A stretch of 64,000 nucleotides of DNA from Gemmatimonadota bacterium (GCA_022823145.1 JAJDXS010000010.1:1-64000); one strand, 5' to 3'; shown: positions 28,580 to 38,911, counted from the first letter of the stretch. Program-made: numbers and translations. The notes: generated by a model not told the origin, from the letters alone.

Positions 28580-30295
28580 ATGACGGCGATCCACCGCGCT
28601 TCAAGGCTCCGCTCCGGAGCGCTGGCCGTTCTCGGACTTCTCTTCCTGGTACAGCCAGCCTCACCACAGAACGTCAGGATGCCCAGCACGCTTCGCTACG
28701 GCTCGGGTCTGCTGGACATCCCCGTGGCGTCCGTGCTGCCGCACATGACCTTCACCGCCACCTATTCGGGCTTCACCGCGTCGATCCCCGACTTTGTGAT
28801 CGTGGACCCGATGGGCAACTTCATCACGGTGGGACCGTCATACGAGAAGTGGTTGTCGGACGCATCCGTGGCGATCGGACTCTTCGACCGGGTCGAGTTG
28901 GGTGCGTCGCTCCAGCACTTCGCGGCGGCCGAGGACGGGGGCAATCTCTTCGGAGGCTTCGCGCGCGTGTCGCTCATGCCGAGTTCGGTCAACAACTTCG
29001 ACCTGGCCGTCGGGGCGCGCTACACGAATTCCCCGACCTTCGGTGACCGGTACGCGTACGACTTCCAGCCCAACCGCCTTGGCTACCCCGATTCGCGGCT
29101 CCATGCGGATGTGGGCGACGAGGAGTACAGCGCGAACCTGAGCCCGTACGCCGTAGCAACGGCGCATCTGCCGGTTTCGGACGCCAGCGCGATCAGCCTG
29201 ACCGGGGGATGGGGCTCCGGGGTATTCTCTGCCGGGGGCGGCCAGGAACTGGACAGTTTTCACCATGACGGCAGTTCGGGCGGAATCTTTGCCGGGGCCG
29301 GGATTCACATCGGCATGGGCGGACGCCGCCAACTGAACCTGGTGGGTGAATACAACGGATTCGACATGAATGCGGGCGTGCAGCTCGACCTCGGCTACGT
29401 CCGGGTCGGCGGTTTTGCGCTCGGCGTCGCGCACGACGGCTCATCCACCTTCCGCTCCCGCAAGTTCGGGGTGATGGGCACGATCGCCCTGCCGTCGAAC
29501 AAGGCCGACACCGTGATCACCCCGTACACGGTCACCGTGGTCGACACGACCGTGACCATGCGCGCGGTCATCACGGCCGACACCACGGTCGAGGGCCGTG
29601 CGCTTGCCGCCAGCGACCGCGCGACCCTCGATGCAATGATCCTCTTCGAGTTCGACCAGGCCGACCTGACCGAGACGGGACAGTCCCAGGTGCAGGCCAA
29701 ATCGGCCATCCTGAGGAACAACCCGGGCGTGGAAATCAGCATCGAGGGGCATGCCGACGAGATCGGGACCGAGCAGTACAACATCGACCTGGGCATGGAG
29801 CGCGCCAACGCCGTGGTGGAGGCCCTGACGGGAGGCGGGATCGGGTCGGGACGCCTCTCCGCCATGTCGCACGGCGAGAGCATGCCGCTGACGCCGGGCC
29901 GCAGCGCCGAGGCCCGGACGCAGAACCGGCGCGTGGAATTCACCATCACGCGCGAGACGACTCCGGAAACGGTGATCACGGCAGACACGACCATGGTTCC
30001 CGATACGACGTTCACGGAACGGCAGATCGAGATGGCGGATACCGTGGTCACGCCGGCGCGGTGGAGCTACAACGGCGATGCCGGCAGCGCCGATGAGCCG
30101 GGTGCCGGGCTCGACCTCGAGCAGGGGGTCCAGGTCGCGATGCTGGGCTCGGGAGCCGGATTGCCGGCGGCTTCGGCACGTGGGGTCGCTGCGTTCCGCG
30201 GCGGGCCCGAGAGCGGCGTGGCTGTGAAGGCAGGATTCGCACCGGTCGCTCGTGGGGTAACGCCGTTCCCGGCGCCGAGGAGGGCGATGGGCTAG
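28580..30295 (+). CDS. OmpA-family outer-membrane protein
   Basis: Signal peptide; C-terminal ILFEFDQADLTETGQSQVQAKSAILRNNPGVEISIEGHADEIGTEQYNIDLGMERANAVVEAL; RBS GGAGG before ATG 28580. Confidence 0.9.
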   Translation: MTAIHRASRLRSGALAVLGLLFLVQPASPQNVRMPSTLRYGSGLLDIPVASVLPHMTFTATYSGFTASIPDFVIVDPMGNFITVGPSYEKWLSDASVAIGLFDRVELGASLQHFAAAEDGGNLFGGFARVSLMPSSVNNFDLAVGARYTNSPTFGDRYAYDFQPNRLGYPDSRLHADVGDEEYSANLSPYAVATAHLPVSDASAISLTGGWGSGVFSAGGGQELDSFHHDGSSGGIFAGAGIHIGMGGRRQLNLVGEYNGFDMNAGVQLDLGYVRVGGFALGVAHDGSSTFRSRKFGVMGTIALPSNKADTVITPYTVTVVDTTVTMRAVITADTTVEGRALAASDRATLDAMILFEFDQADLTETGQSQVQAKSAILRNNPGVEISIEGHADEIGTEQYNIDLGMERANAVVEALTGGGIGSGRLSAMSHGESMPLTPGRSAEARTQNRRVEFTITRETTPETVITADTTMVPDTTFTERQIEMADTVVTPARWSYNGDAGSADEPGAGLDLEQGVQVAMLGSGAGLPAASARGVAAFRGGPESGVAVKAGFAPVARGVTPFPAPRRAMG

Positions 30296-30321
30296 CAGTC
30301 CGTGGCCGGCCCGAACGAGCC

Positions 30322-30363
30322 ACAAGGGCCCGGGGCGCTGCGGAGCGCGCCCCGGGCCCTTGT
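30322..30363. terminator. Very strong hairpin between convergent genes, possible bidirectional terminator
   Basis: acaagggcccggggcgc (30322-30338) perfectly complementary to gcgccccgggcccttgt (30347-30363), 8-nt loop; no clear U tract. Confidence 0.65.
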
Positions 30364-30386
30364 TCGTTGTCGGGTGTGTGCGGCTG

Positions 30387-32414
30387 CTAAGCGATCGGCT
30401 TGTCCCTGTACCTGTCGAACCAGGCCTTCAGGTAGAGCTGCGTCATGATGCGGTGCGACACCGAGCGCGAACCGTGGTACTCGTCCGGGATCTTGACGTG
30501 CATCGTCTCCTGGCCGAGCACCTTGAGCGCACGGTAGAACTCCTCGGCCTGGGGCATCGGGGTGCGCAGATCCTCGACGCCGGAGAGCAGCATCGTCGGA
30601 GTGGTCACGTTGCCGACGTAGTGCAGCGGCGACCGCTCCGCGTACTCCATCGGGTCCTCCCAGGGGAAGGAACGGAAGCGGCGGTACCAGCCTGACCCGT
30701 CGGTGGTGCCGACGAAGGAGTGCCAGTTGATCACCGGGCGCTGGGACACGGCAGCCCGGAAGCGATCCGTGTGGCCGACGATCCAGGCCGTGAGGACTCC
30801 GCCCCCGCTGCTCCCGGTGACGAACATGTTGTCCTCGTCGATGAAGCCGCGGTCAATGGCGGCGTCGACGCTCGCCATGAGGTCGTGGAAGTCGTTGCCG
30901 GGGTACAGGTAGTTGATGCCGTTGACGAAGTCCTGACCGTATCCGGTACTGCCGCGCGGGTTCATCCACAGTACGGCGTAACCGTCTGCCGCGAAGTTCT
31001 GCCAGTTCCAGTTCCAGCGCACGGTGTACATCGAGACGGGCCCGCCGTGGATCCAGAGCAGCAGCGGGTACTTCTGGCCGGGCTCGTAGTCGGCCGGTTT
31101 CATGAGCCAGCCCTGCACCGGCCAGCCGTCGAAGGACTCGGTCCAGACCTCCTCGACCTCGCCGAGCTTGATGTCGGCCAGGATGTCGTCGTTGTAGTCG
31201 ACCAGGGTCTCGAGGTTGCCCGGGTTGTCCAGGTCGAAGGTGATCAGGTAGTTGGGCCGGTAGAAGGTCGAATTGGTCGCCGCCACGCGCCCGTTGTTCG
31301 CGATCGAGACGCCCGTGATGTAGTGGACCCCCTCGGTGACCTGCTCCATCTGCCCGTCGGTCGATACGAAGTGAAGGTTGGACGAGCCCTCCTTGCCCAG
31401 CGTGAAGTAGACTCCCGAACCGTCGGGCGCCCAGGTCACGCCGCTCGGGGAATTCGCGAGGTCCCCGGCGATCATGCGGCTGTTGCGGCCGTCGGCGTCC
31501 ATCAGGTACAGGTTGGACAGGTTGCTGTAGTTCTCGTTCTGGTCGTAGCCGGTGTAGGCGATCATGCGGCCGTCGGGCGACGGGTTCGGGCCGTTGTCGG
31601 GGCCGAGCCGGTCGGTCAGCGTGGTGATATCGAGGGTTGCGAGGTCGATGGCGTGCACTTCGGAGTTGCCGCGCTCGTAGCCCTCGTCGGGGATCAGGTC
31701 GGCGCTGAAGTAGAGCCTGGTGCCGTCGGGTGCCCAGCGCGGGTTGTTGTGGGAGTTCTCGCCGGAGGTGATCTGGCGGGGAGTCCCGCCCAATCCCGCG
31801 TCGACGATGAAGATCTGGGTGTTCCCCTTGGGCGTGTAGCCGCGCCCGTCGCGTGCCCAGGCGATCCGGTCCTCGACCACGGCCGGCGCGGCGACATTCG
31901 CGCCCCGCGGGAAGGCCGGCATACTGATCGGCAGCGGCGACCCCGTCTCGGGCAGGAACATCGTGAACGAGATCTGCGTCCCGTCAGGCGACCAGTTGAT
32001 GCCGCCCGGCGCCCGGTCGAGGTTGGTGAGCTGCACCGTCTCGCGCGTGTCAAGCCACATCATGTGGATCTGGTTCGTGCCGCTCTTGTCGGAGAGAAAC
32101 GCGATCCGCGTGCCGTCCGGAGACCAGATCGGCGACGACACCTCGAAACTCCCGGTCTCGAGCTCACGGATCCGCCGCGTAGCCAGGTCCATGATCATGA
32201 GGTTGCTCTGGTTCCGGTCGTTCATCTTGTCCACGCTGCCCCGGGTGAACAGGATGTGGTTCCCGTCGGGCGAGATGCGCGGATTGCCCACGGACTCCAT
32301 TTCCATGTAGGTATCCATGTCGAGGAGGCCGGAGGCGTCCTGTGCGGCGGCCGAGGCCGCGGAGGCAAGGGCGAGGAGCAGGGGTGCGGAGAGGAGGGAG
32401 TACCGCGTCTTCAT
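30387..32414 (-). CDS. S9-family prolyl oligopeptidase/dipeptidyl aminopeptidase
   Basis: WD40-like PD40 repeats (WSPDGTRIAFLSDKSGTNQI); catalytic MFVTGSSGGGVLTAWIVGHTDRF; LLSGVEDLRTPMPQAEEFY; HGSRSVSHR. Confidence 0.9.
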   Translation of the reverse strand: MKTRYSLLSAPLLLALASAASAAAQDASGLLDMDTYMEMESVGNPRISPDGNHILFTRGSVDKMNDRNQSNLMIMDLATRRIRELETGSFEVSSPIWSPDGTRIAFLSDKSGTNQIHMMWLDTRETVQLTNLDRAPGGINWSPDGTQISFTMFLPETGSPLPISMPAFPRGANVAAPAVVEDRIAWARDGRGYTPKGNTQIFIVDAGLGGTPRQITSGENSHNNPRWAPDGTRLYFSADLIPDEGYERGNSEVHAIDLATLDITTLTDRLGPDNGPNPSPDGRMIAYTGYDQNENYSNLSNLYLMDADGRNSRMIAGDLANSPSGVTWAPDGSGVYFTLGKEGSSNLHFVSTDGQMEQVTEGVHYITGVSIANNGRVAATNSTFYRPNYLITFDLDNPGNLETLVDYNDDILADIKLGEVEEVWTESFDGWPVQGWLMKPADYEPGQKYPLLLWIHGGPVSMYTVRWNWNWQNFAADGYAVLWMNPRGSTGYGQDFVNGINYLYPGNDFHDLMASVDAAIDRGFIDEDNMFVTGSSGGGVLTAWIVGHTDRFRAAVSQRPVINWHSFVGTTDGSGWYRRFRSFPWEDPMEYAERSPLHYVGNVTTPTMLLSGVEDLRTPMPQAEEFYRALKVLGQETMHVKIPDEYHGSRSVSHRIMTQLYLKAWFDRYRDKPIA

Positions 32415-32548
32415 GAAGACCTCCTTGGGCGTGTCAAATCGCGCTCGACCGTGCGTCTGGCGTGCGATGGCGCCAATATCAGCGCGAGTCCGGGGGAAAT
32501 CAAACGGCGCGCCCGGTCGCGGGGCACCGGTACAGCGAGGAGGAGCAT

Positions 32549-32566
32549 TGTGAAAAGATTCACAAC
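32549..32566. promoter_or_regulatory. CRP/FNR-type palindrome TTGTGA-AAAGAT-TCACAA overlapping the GTG start of the serine hydrolase
   Basis: Exact TGTGA-N6-TCACA. Confidence 0.4.
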
Positions 32567-34058
32567 CGTCGGCACGGTTCTGTCTGCGGCCATCTGGACG
32601 ATCGCATGCGCGCCACCCGAGGCGCCCGTTGAAGAGACGGCCGACGGCTCGTCCGCCGAGCCCAACGTCACCCCGCCGCCCGAGATCGCCCTGAACGGCT
32701 CGGCCAAGCGCTTCTGCTCGGCGATCTGGGTCTCGGAGCGTGATCGCCGCGACGCGCTGTACCAGAGTATCCTCCTCACCGGGGACGAGGTGCGTGACTA
32801 CGAGGACGGCCGACTCACCTTCGATGTCGACGAGGAGCGCCGCGTGGTCACCGCATCGCACGACGGCGCGGCGGGCCGCGCGCGGCACATCGGCGACCAG
32901 GGGTGCGTGATTCTGCCGCCCTACACCGACAACGTGTTCTTTACGCCGCGCCGGGTGGTGAGCACGCTTCCCGACGCGGCCACGACTCCCTGGCCCATGG
33001 GCGATCTGCTCCCGGACGGGCCGCTCCCGAACGATGTGGACGCCGAACTCGTCGCGGAAGCGGTGCGGCTGATGTTCACGCCCGGTGACAACCGCGCCGC
33101 CTTCGTGGCGGTGCACCGCAGACGGATCATCGCCGAGGAGTACGGTCCCGGCGTGCACAAGGACACGCAGCTCGAAAGCTGGTCGATGGGGAAGAGCATG
33201 ACGGCCACGCTCATCGGCCGACTCATCCAGATGGGGCACCTCGACCTCTGGCAGGCGGCGCCGGTGCCCGAATGGCAGAACTCCGCTGACGATCCGCGCG
33301 CCGCGATCCGGATCGCCGACCTGCTTCGCATGTCCTCCGGCCTTCGCTTCACCAACTCGGGAGCCACCCCGGAGCAGATGGCCAGGTCGTTCATTCCGGG
33401 ACAGTGGGACCACTGGCTGGGGTACGGAGCGCCGATCGACGTGTTCCGGTTCTCGACTACGCGGGAGGCCGAGTTCCCACCCAACACCGTCGGCCGCTAC
33501 CGGAACTCGGATCCGTGGACGCTGGGGTACATCGTGCGGCGCACGGTCGAGAACGAGCTTGGCGAGGAATACCTGTCGTGGCCGCAGCGGGCGCTGTTCG
33601 ACAAGGTGGGGATCCGCCGCTTCATCATGGAGACCGACGCGCACGGCAACTTCATACTGACCGGGTACAACTACGGCACGCCGCGCAACTGGGCGCGGAT
33701 CGGGTTGCTCTATCTGCAGCGGGGGATGTGGAACGGCGAGCGGCTGTTGCCCGAGGAGTTCGTGGACTTTGTGAGTTCACCGGCGCCGGCGTGGGATCCG
33801 CCGGTCTATGGCGGCCAGTTCTGGGTAAATCCGGCCGGCGAGGATGGGGTGGGGATTCGTATTCCGACGCTGCCGACCGACGCCTACAACGCGGCGGGGG
33901 CGGGGGAGCAGCGGACCTACATCATCCCATCGCGCGATCTGGTGATGGTGGTGCAGAGCCACCGGTCGCCGGCTGCCCACGCGCCCGACCGCACGGGTCG
34001 GGAGTACGAGGCGCTCGGGATGGTCGTGAAGGCGGTGGATCCCGGGTGGAGCTGGTAG
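32550..34058 (+). CDS. Beta-lactamase-family serine hydrolase lipoprotein
   Basis: VKRFTTVGTVLSAAIWTIACAPPE lipobox; LESWSMGKSMTATLIGRLIQMGHLDL (SxxK); YRNSDPWTLGYIVRRTVE. Confidence 0.85.
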   Translation: MKRFTTVGTVLSAAIWTIACAPPEAPVEETADGSSAEPNVTPPPEIALNGSAKRFCSAIWVSERDRRDALYQSILLTGDEVRDYEDGRLTFDVDEERRVVTASHDGAAGRARHIGDQGCVILPPYTDNVFFTPRRVVSTLPDAATTPWPMGDLLPDGPLPNDVDAELVAEAVRLMFTPGDNRAAFVAVHRRRIIAEEYGPGVHKDTQLESWSMGKSMTATLIGRLIQMGHLDLWQAAPVPEWQNSADDPRAAIRIADLLRMSSGLRFTNSGATPEQMARSFIPGQWDHWLGYGAPIDVFRFSTTREAEFPPNTVGRYRNSDPWTLGYIVRRTVENELGEEYLSWPQRALFDKVGIRRFIMETDAHGNFILTGYNYGTPRNWARIGLLYLQRGMWNGERLLPEEFVDFVSSPAPAWDPPVYGGQFWVNPAGEDGVGIRIPTLPTDAYNAAGAGEQRTYIIPSRDLVMVVQSHRSPAAHAPDRTGREYEALGMVVKAVDPGWSW

Positions 34059-34071
34059 GGGCGCCCCGCTC

Positions 34072-35079
34072 CTACCCTCCGACCAGCCTGCGAAACTCCG
34101 GGTCGTCGCGGATACCGTCGAAGTCGCGCTGGGTTGCGGCCAGCTCCCGCCAGCGCACGTTTCGCTCGATGGCATCCCGCAGCGCCGCGACGGCGTCCGC
34201 GACATCGCCCGCGCGTGCGTGCAGCCGCGCCAGCCCGTAGATCATCTGGTCTTCGTCGGGGACGATCGCGATGGCTTCCCGCTGTTTCTCGATCGCCTCG
34301 CCGAAACGCCCCTCCGCGGCCAGTGACCGCGCCTCGCTGGCGTGAATGCGCGACACGGACATGTTCACCAGGCGGCGAAGCTCCCTGAAGGGCTCCGTGT
34401 GATCGTCCACCCGCACGTCGACCCAGCGGTCGGTGGTGCGGCCCGAGTCTCCGATCGGCTTGACGACCAGGACACCGCCGGCCTGCTTTCCGCGTGCGTC
34501 TCCGCCGGCCGCCTCACCGGCGTCGAGCGCGTCCATCAGCCGCAACGCCAGCGCCCCGCGCGAAGACTCGAACGCGGCTGCCATCGCCTGCACGACGGCC
34601 TCGCCGGCGAGGATGTTGCCCTGCACGGAGTAGTTCTCGCCCTCGATATGGCCCGCCCAGGCGCTGGTGCCCGACCCCGTGTAGGCACGCACCCGGCCCT
34701 GCGCGTCGATCACGGCGAGCTGGCGCCGATCCCGGCCCGGATCGGACCCGGTGAGATGCTCCACCACCTCGTCCGGCGACAACCCGAGTTCGAGCAGTTC
34801 GAGGCCGCGCGGCCCGTACGTCTGGTTGGCCGCGGCCTGCGTAGCGACGGCGCCTACGCCCGCCTTTGCGTAGCTGACGATCGCTCCCGCTCGGAAGGCG
34901 CGCGACTGCACGGCCACCCCCAGTTCGCCGGTCGCGGGATCACGCGCCACGATGGAGAAGGTGGCCACGATCTCCTCATCCGTGTCGAGTGGGGTCGCGG
35001 TCTTCTCCTGGGCGCCGAGCGGAAGCGCACACGCGGCGAGCGCGACGAGCGGCAGCGCGGTTCTGGTCGTCCTTCTCAT
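34072..35079 (-). CDS. DUF1028 (Ntn-hydrolase-like) secreted protein
   Basis: TFSIVARDPATGELGVAVQSRAFRAGAIVSYAKAGVGAVATQAAANQTYGPRGLELLELGLSPDEVVEHL. Confidence 0.9.
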   Translation of the reverse strand: MRRTTRTALPLVALAACALPLGAQEKTATPLDTDEEIVATFSIVARDPATGELGVAVQSRAFRAGAIVSYAKAGVGAVATQAAANQTYGPRGLELLELGLSPDEVVEHLTGSDPGRDRRQLAVIDAQGRVRAYTGSGTSAWAGHIEGENYSVQGNILAGEAVVQAMAAAFESSRGALALRLMDALDAGEAAGGDARGKQAGGVLVVKPIGDSGRTTDRWVDVRVDDHTEPFRELRRLVNMSVSRIHASEARSLAAEGRFGEAIEKQREAIAIVPDEDQMIYGLARLHARAGDVADAVAALRDAIERNVRWRELAATQRDFDGIRDDPEFRRLVGG

Positions 35080-35209
35080 CACCTCATCTCCTTGCACGGT
35101 TTGGCGCTCCGCGCGCCACGGATTGCGCGAGTTCGCCTGCAATGTGGCTCACCGGGAGGCCGCTGGCTATGCTGTCCCGAGCTACCACCCCGTTTGCAGG
35201 AGGATCCCG

Positions 35210-36715
35210 ATGCGCAGCTTCCCGTTTACTGCCGCTCTCGTGGCGACCGCCGCACTCACTTCCATGCCCCCACAGCCGGCCGCTACCCAGTCCCAACCAG
35301 CCATTGCCATCGTCGGGGCGACCATCATCGACGGAAACGGCGGCCCGCCCCTCACCGACGGCACACTCGTCACCCGGGGCGACCGCATCGCCGCCGTCGG
35401 CCCGCGCGCGTCGGTCGAAATCCCCGAGGGCGCCACCGTCATCGACGGCGCCGGCAGGTACGTGACCCCCGGATTCATCGACACCAACGTGCACCTGTCG
35501 CTGTATTCCGGTCACGAAACGCTTGTCCGCTACGAGGACCGGAACGCCGCGCTGACTCTCGAGGCGGCCCAGATGCAGCTCAAGCACGGGTTCACGACGG
35601 TGCGCGACAGCTACGGATCGCTGCTCCCGCTCATGGAGATCCGCGACGCCATCGCGCGTGGCGACACCATCGGCCCGCGCATGCTGGTGGCCGGCAACAT
35701 CGTGGGCTGGGGCGGTCCGTACACGGTCTCGTTCTCGCTGATCCGGCCGCAGGGGCTGACGCTCTTCCAGGAGCAGTTCAACGACTTCATCACGCAGGGG
35801 TCGGGCGAGGAATGGATGGAGATGGAGCCCGAGGACCTGCGCGTCGCGGTCAACCGGTACCTCGACCTGGGACCCGACTTCCTCAAGTACGGCGGCACCG
35901 GCCACTTCTCCAATCCGGTCATGATCGGGTTCTCGCCGGCGGCCCAGCGCGTGTTGGTCGAGGAGACACGGAAGCGCGGGCTGATTGCCGAAACGCACTC
36001 CACTTCGCCCGAAGGCTTACGGATGTCGGTGGAAGCGGGCCTCGACCTGATCCAGCACCCCGAGGTGCTCACCGCCGAAATGTCCGACGCGCTGGTCAGG
36101 GAGATTGCGGACCGCGGAATCGTCTGCTCCATGCTGACCAACACGATCACCGGCAAGGTGTGGCAGGAGCACGTGGAATCGCGGGAGAAGGCGCTTGCGG
36201 GGGATGGGGGGGAGGATGAGAACCGCCGTGACGGCCTGGCGAAGACATCGGTCGAACTGCGGGCCGAGCGCCGCGCGGCGGGCGAATCCATGGAGATCCG
36301 GCGCCGCAACGCGGAGAAGCTGATCGCGGGGGGCTGTATCTCCACGATCGGGACGGACAACTACCTCGGCGCGGCCCCCGAATTCAGGCGCGAGAAGAAG
36401 GCCGAGAACCAGTCGTTCGGCATCGGGAGCGTGATCGCCACCGAGGGGCTTGTCGAACTCGGCATGACCCCGATGGAGGCGATCACCGCGGTTACGCGCA
36501 ACGGCGCAATCGCGAGCGGGATGCTCGACATACTCGGCACCCTCGAAGCCGGCAAGTACGCCGACGTGCTCGTGCTCGACGCCGATCCACTGGCGGACAT
36601 CGGCAACATCCGGGCACTCGGAGTGGTTGTCCGGGACGGGAAGATCGTGGATCTGGACACGCTGCCGTACGAGAGGATCTTCTCGTCTCCGGGAAAGGGT
36701 CACGCGTGGGAGTGA
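35210..36715 (+). CDS. Secreted amidohydrolase
   Basis: IAIVGATIIDGNGGPPLTDGTLVTRGDRIAAVGPRASVEIPEGATVIDGAGRYVTPGFIDTNVHL; GTLEAGKYADVLVLDADPLADI; RBS AGGAGG. Confidence 0.9.
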   Translation: MRSFPFTAALVATAALTSMPPQPAATQSQPAIAIVGATIIDGNGGPPLTDGTLVTRGDRIAAVGPRASVEIPEGATVIDGAGRYVTPGFIDTNVHLSLYSGHETLVRYEDRNAALTLEAAQMQLKHGFTTVRDSYGSLLPLMEIRDAIARGDTIGPRMLVAGNIVGWGGPYTVSFSLIRPQGLTLFQEQFNDFITQGSGEEWMEMEPEDLRVAVNRYLDLGPDFLKYGGTGHFSNPVMIGFSPAAQRVLVEETRKRGLIAETHSTSPEGLRMSVEAGLDLIQHPEVLTAEMSDALVREIADRGIVCSMLTNTITGKVWQEHVESREKALAGDGGEDENRRDGLAKTSVELRAERRAAGESMEIRRRNAEKLIAGGCISTIGTDNYLGAAPEFRREKKAENQSFGIGSVIATEGLVELGMTPMEAITAVTRNGAIASGMLDILGTLEAGKYADVLVLDADPLADIGNIRALGVVVRDGKIVDLDTLPYERIFSSPGKGHAWE

Positions 36716-36842
36716 AGGATCCCGGGCGGTGCGAGTACACCTGCCTGCGTCCGGGGTTACTGTTGATAGGGGCCCGACCAGCCCTTTGGGGGCCGCCCCC
36801 GGGGCGACTCCCGTGGAACCTCTCGGCACCAAGGGGGATGCA

Positions 36843-38003
36843 ATGCCTGGACCCGCGCCGTGGCGGGACCGACTCGCCTTCGCCGCGCTGGCCCTGATCG
36901 CCCCGGCCGTCACGCTACCGGCCCTCACCACCGCCTGCGGGGGCGACGAACCGACGGAGCCCCCCGTCGCTACCACCGTCAGCATCTCGCCGGCCTCCGT
37001 GGACATGTCATCGTTCGGTGAGACGGCCCAGTTGACCGCCACCGTCCTTGACCAGAACGGCCAGCCGATCGCTGGCGCCTCCGTCAACTGGACCATCGAC
37101 GACAATTCCGTCGCGACCGTGAGCACAGGGGGGCTGGTAACCGCCGTCCAGAACGGGAGCGCCACCGTGACCGCCACCTCCGGCGGGGCATCGGGGACCG
37201 TAGCCGTGACCGTCGCCCAGCGGCCCGCACGGATCGAGGTATCCCCGTCCGCGGACACCCTGGTTGCCATCGGCGACACCGTGCAGCTGGCCGCGCAGCC
37301 GTTGGACGCCAACGGCAACGACGTGCCGGGCGTGACCATCGGGTGGTCGTCGGCGGACGAGGGAGTCGCCACCGTCGATGCCAACGGGCTGGTCACCGCG
37401 GCCGGGAACGGCACCGCGAACATCACCGCGTCGGCGGGCGGCGCCACCGGAGCCGCCGCGGTAACCGTCTCCCAGGTGATCGTCGGGATGGACGTGCTGC
37501 CGGCCGCGACCACATTGTTCTCGCTCGGCGACACCGTCCGGCTGGTCGCAGCGGGTGTCGACGCCAACGGCCACCCCGGCTCGGCCCTACGAGTCACGTG
37601 GATGTCGGAAGACGACGCCGTCGCAGCCGTCGATACGACCGGGCTGGTCACGGCGGTGCGCACCGGCAGCACGGACGTATTCGCAACCTTCGGAGAACTG
37701 CGCGATTCCGCCGGGGTGTCGGTCACTCAGCTCGCGTCGGAGGTGCGGGTGACTCCGGCCGTCGACACGCTGGGTGCGGTCGGCGACACCGTCCACCTGA
37801 GCGCCGTGGCGCTGGACAGGAACGGACACGAGGTGGAGGACACCGACTACATCTGGTCCGCGCCCCACCCCTGGGTGGTGACCGTAGACGACAGCGGACT
37901 GGTCACGGCCAGGGGGCCCGGCACGGGCGAGATCCGCGTCAAGGCGACACGGGCCGGAGCGAACTACATCGGCGTTGCCACCATCACGGTGGTCGAATCC
38001 TGA
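36843..38003 (+). CDS. Lipoprotein with four BIG2 Ig-like repeats
   Basis: LTTACGGDEPTEP lipobox; four repeats of (ISPASVDMSSFGETAQLTATVLDQNG...VATVSTGGLVTAVQNGSATVTATSGG). Confidence 0.85.
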   Translation: MPGPAPWRDRLAFAALALIAPAVTLPALTTACGGDEPTEPPVATTVSISPASVDMSSFGETAQLTATVLDQNGQPIAGASVNWTIDDNSVATVSTGGLVTAVQNGSATVTATSGGASGTVAVTVAQRPARIEVSPSADTLVAIGDTVQLAAQPLDANGNDVPGVTIGWSSADEGVATVDANGLVTAAGNGTANITASAGGATGAAAVTVSQVIVGMDVLPAATTLFSLGDTVRLVAAGVDANGHPGSALRVTWMSEDDAVAAVDTTGLVTAVRTGSTDVFATFGELRDSAGVSVTQLASEVRVTPAVDTLGAVGDTVHLSAVALDRNGHEVEDTDYIWSAPHPWVVTVDDSGLVTARGPGTGEIRVKATRAGANYIGVATITVVES

Positions 38004-38785
38004 CCCGTAACGGACACCTCGGCGACCCAATCCTGAAACCTGCCCTGGACCATCGCCGGTTCGCGGCTCGCCGCGGTGAGAGTGCACCCGGCGAGATTTG
38101 AAGCATGGCGTTCGAGCGTGCGGCGGCGCACGCCTGCCTCATCCGCGATGGCGTCCCATTTTGCCCGGGGCCGCTGGCGCACCGCCCAGAGCAGCAATGC
38201 CCAGGACAACAGCCTCTTGGGAGGGCAGCGCAGCGGCATCTGCTCCCGCCAATAGCGCCGGAAAGTGTCCGGAGGCACGGTCGCGTGCTGTCGAGCGAGA
38301 ACGTCGACCGAGGCTGCGGGTGGACCGGGATCTTCGTCTTCCGAGAGCCTGCAGATGTGCTCGATGGCGCTGACGAGGCACGGGTGCAGCGGATGATCCC
38401 GGACCAGCCTCCGACCCAGAAGGAGCAGTGGATCGTGGTGCCAGGGGTTGATCTGCGCGAGCACCCTTCCCAGCCGGTCTCCGGCTTCTTCGGCCCACAC
38501 CACGTGGAAGCGGGTCGATTCGATCTGTCGTAGCCGTTGAAGGCGCTTCAGGGACAAGGGCGTCACCACGACGCACGACGGCCCCACGAGACCGTGCGAG
38601 ACCGTCTTTCGGAGCCACGCGACATCCGCGTCGGAGCACTGCAGCAACCCTGCGATGCCGACGCTCGCACTGCCGAGCAGCCGCTCGAACCCGTCTCGGG
38701 AGTCTGCGGGATGCAGCTTGGAAGCCGAAAGAGAATCTTCGATGCGGTCGCGAATATCGTGGGTGTCGCAATAGAGCGCGATCAT
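37964..38785 (-). CDS. Putative HTH (AraC-like) transcriptional regulator
   Basis: C-terminal PPDTFRRYWREQMPLRCPPKRLLSWALLLWAVRQRPRAKWDAIADEAGVRRRTLERHASNLAGCTL resembles a two-HTH AraC layout. 3' end overlaps the BIG2 gene convergently; ORF may start at 38842. Confidence 0.5.
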   Translation of the reverse strand: MIALYCDTHDIRDRIEDSLSASKLHPADSRDGFERLLGSASVGIAGLLQCSDADVAWLRKTVSHGLVGPSCVVVTPLSLKRLQRLRQIESTRFHVVWAEEAGDRLGRVLAQINPWHHDPLLLLGRRLVRDHPLHPCLVSAIEHICRLSEDEDPGPPAASVDVLARQHATVPPDTFRRYWREQMPLRCPPKRLLSWALLLWAVRQRPRAKWDAIADEAGVRRRTLERHASNLAGCTLTAASREPAMVQGRFQDWVAEVSVTGQDSTTVMVATPM

Positions 38786-38911
38786 GTCAACGGTTGGTGT
38801 ATTGAACCGGCAGGGACGGGCCAGGATAAAGAGCACAGTCACAACCAGTGATTTTAGTACAGCAAAGAGCCGGCGGGCAAGCTTGCCGGGTCTCCTACAA
38901 CCGGTTCACAC

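Noticed and set aside
30720-32549. Upstream part of the 1112-aa plus-strand ORF
   Set aside because: Antisense to the S9 peptidase; the lipoprotein signal of the serine hydrolase starts at 32550.
32415-33644. N-terminal 410 aa of the 1085-aa minus-strand ORF
   Set aside because: The S9 peptidase starts at its signal peptide (32414); the extension is antisense to the serine hydrolase.
36843-38003. Possible DNA tandem repeat in the BIG2 lipoprotein
   Set aside because: Repetition is at protein-domain level (four diverged Ig-like units), not near-identical DNA repeats.
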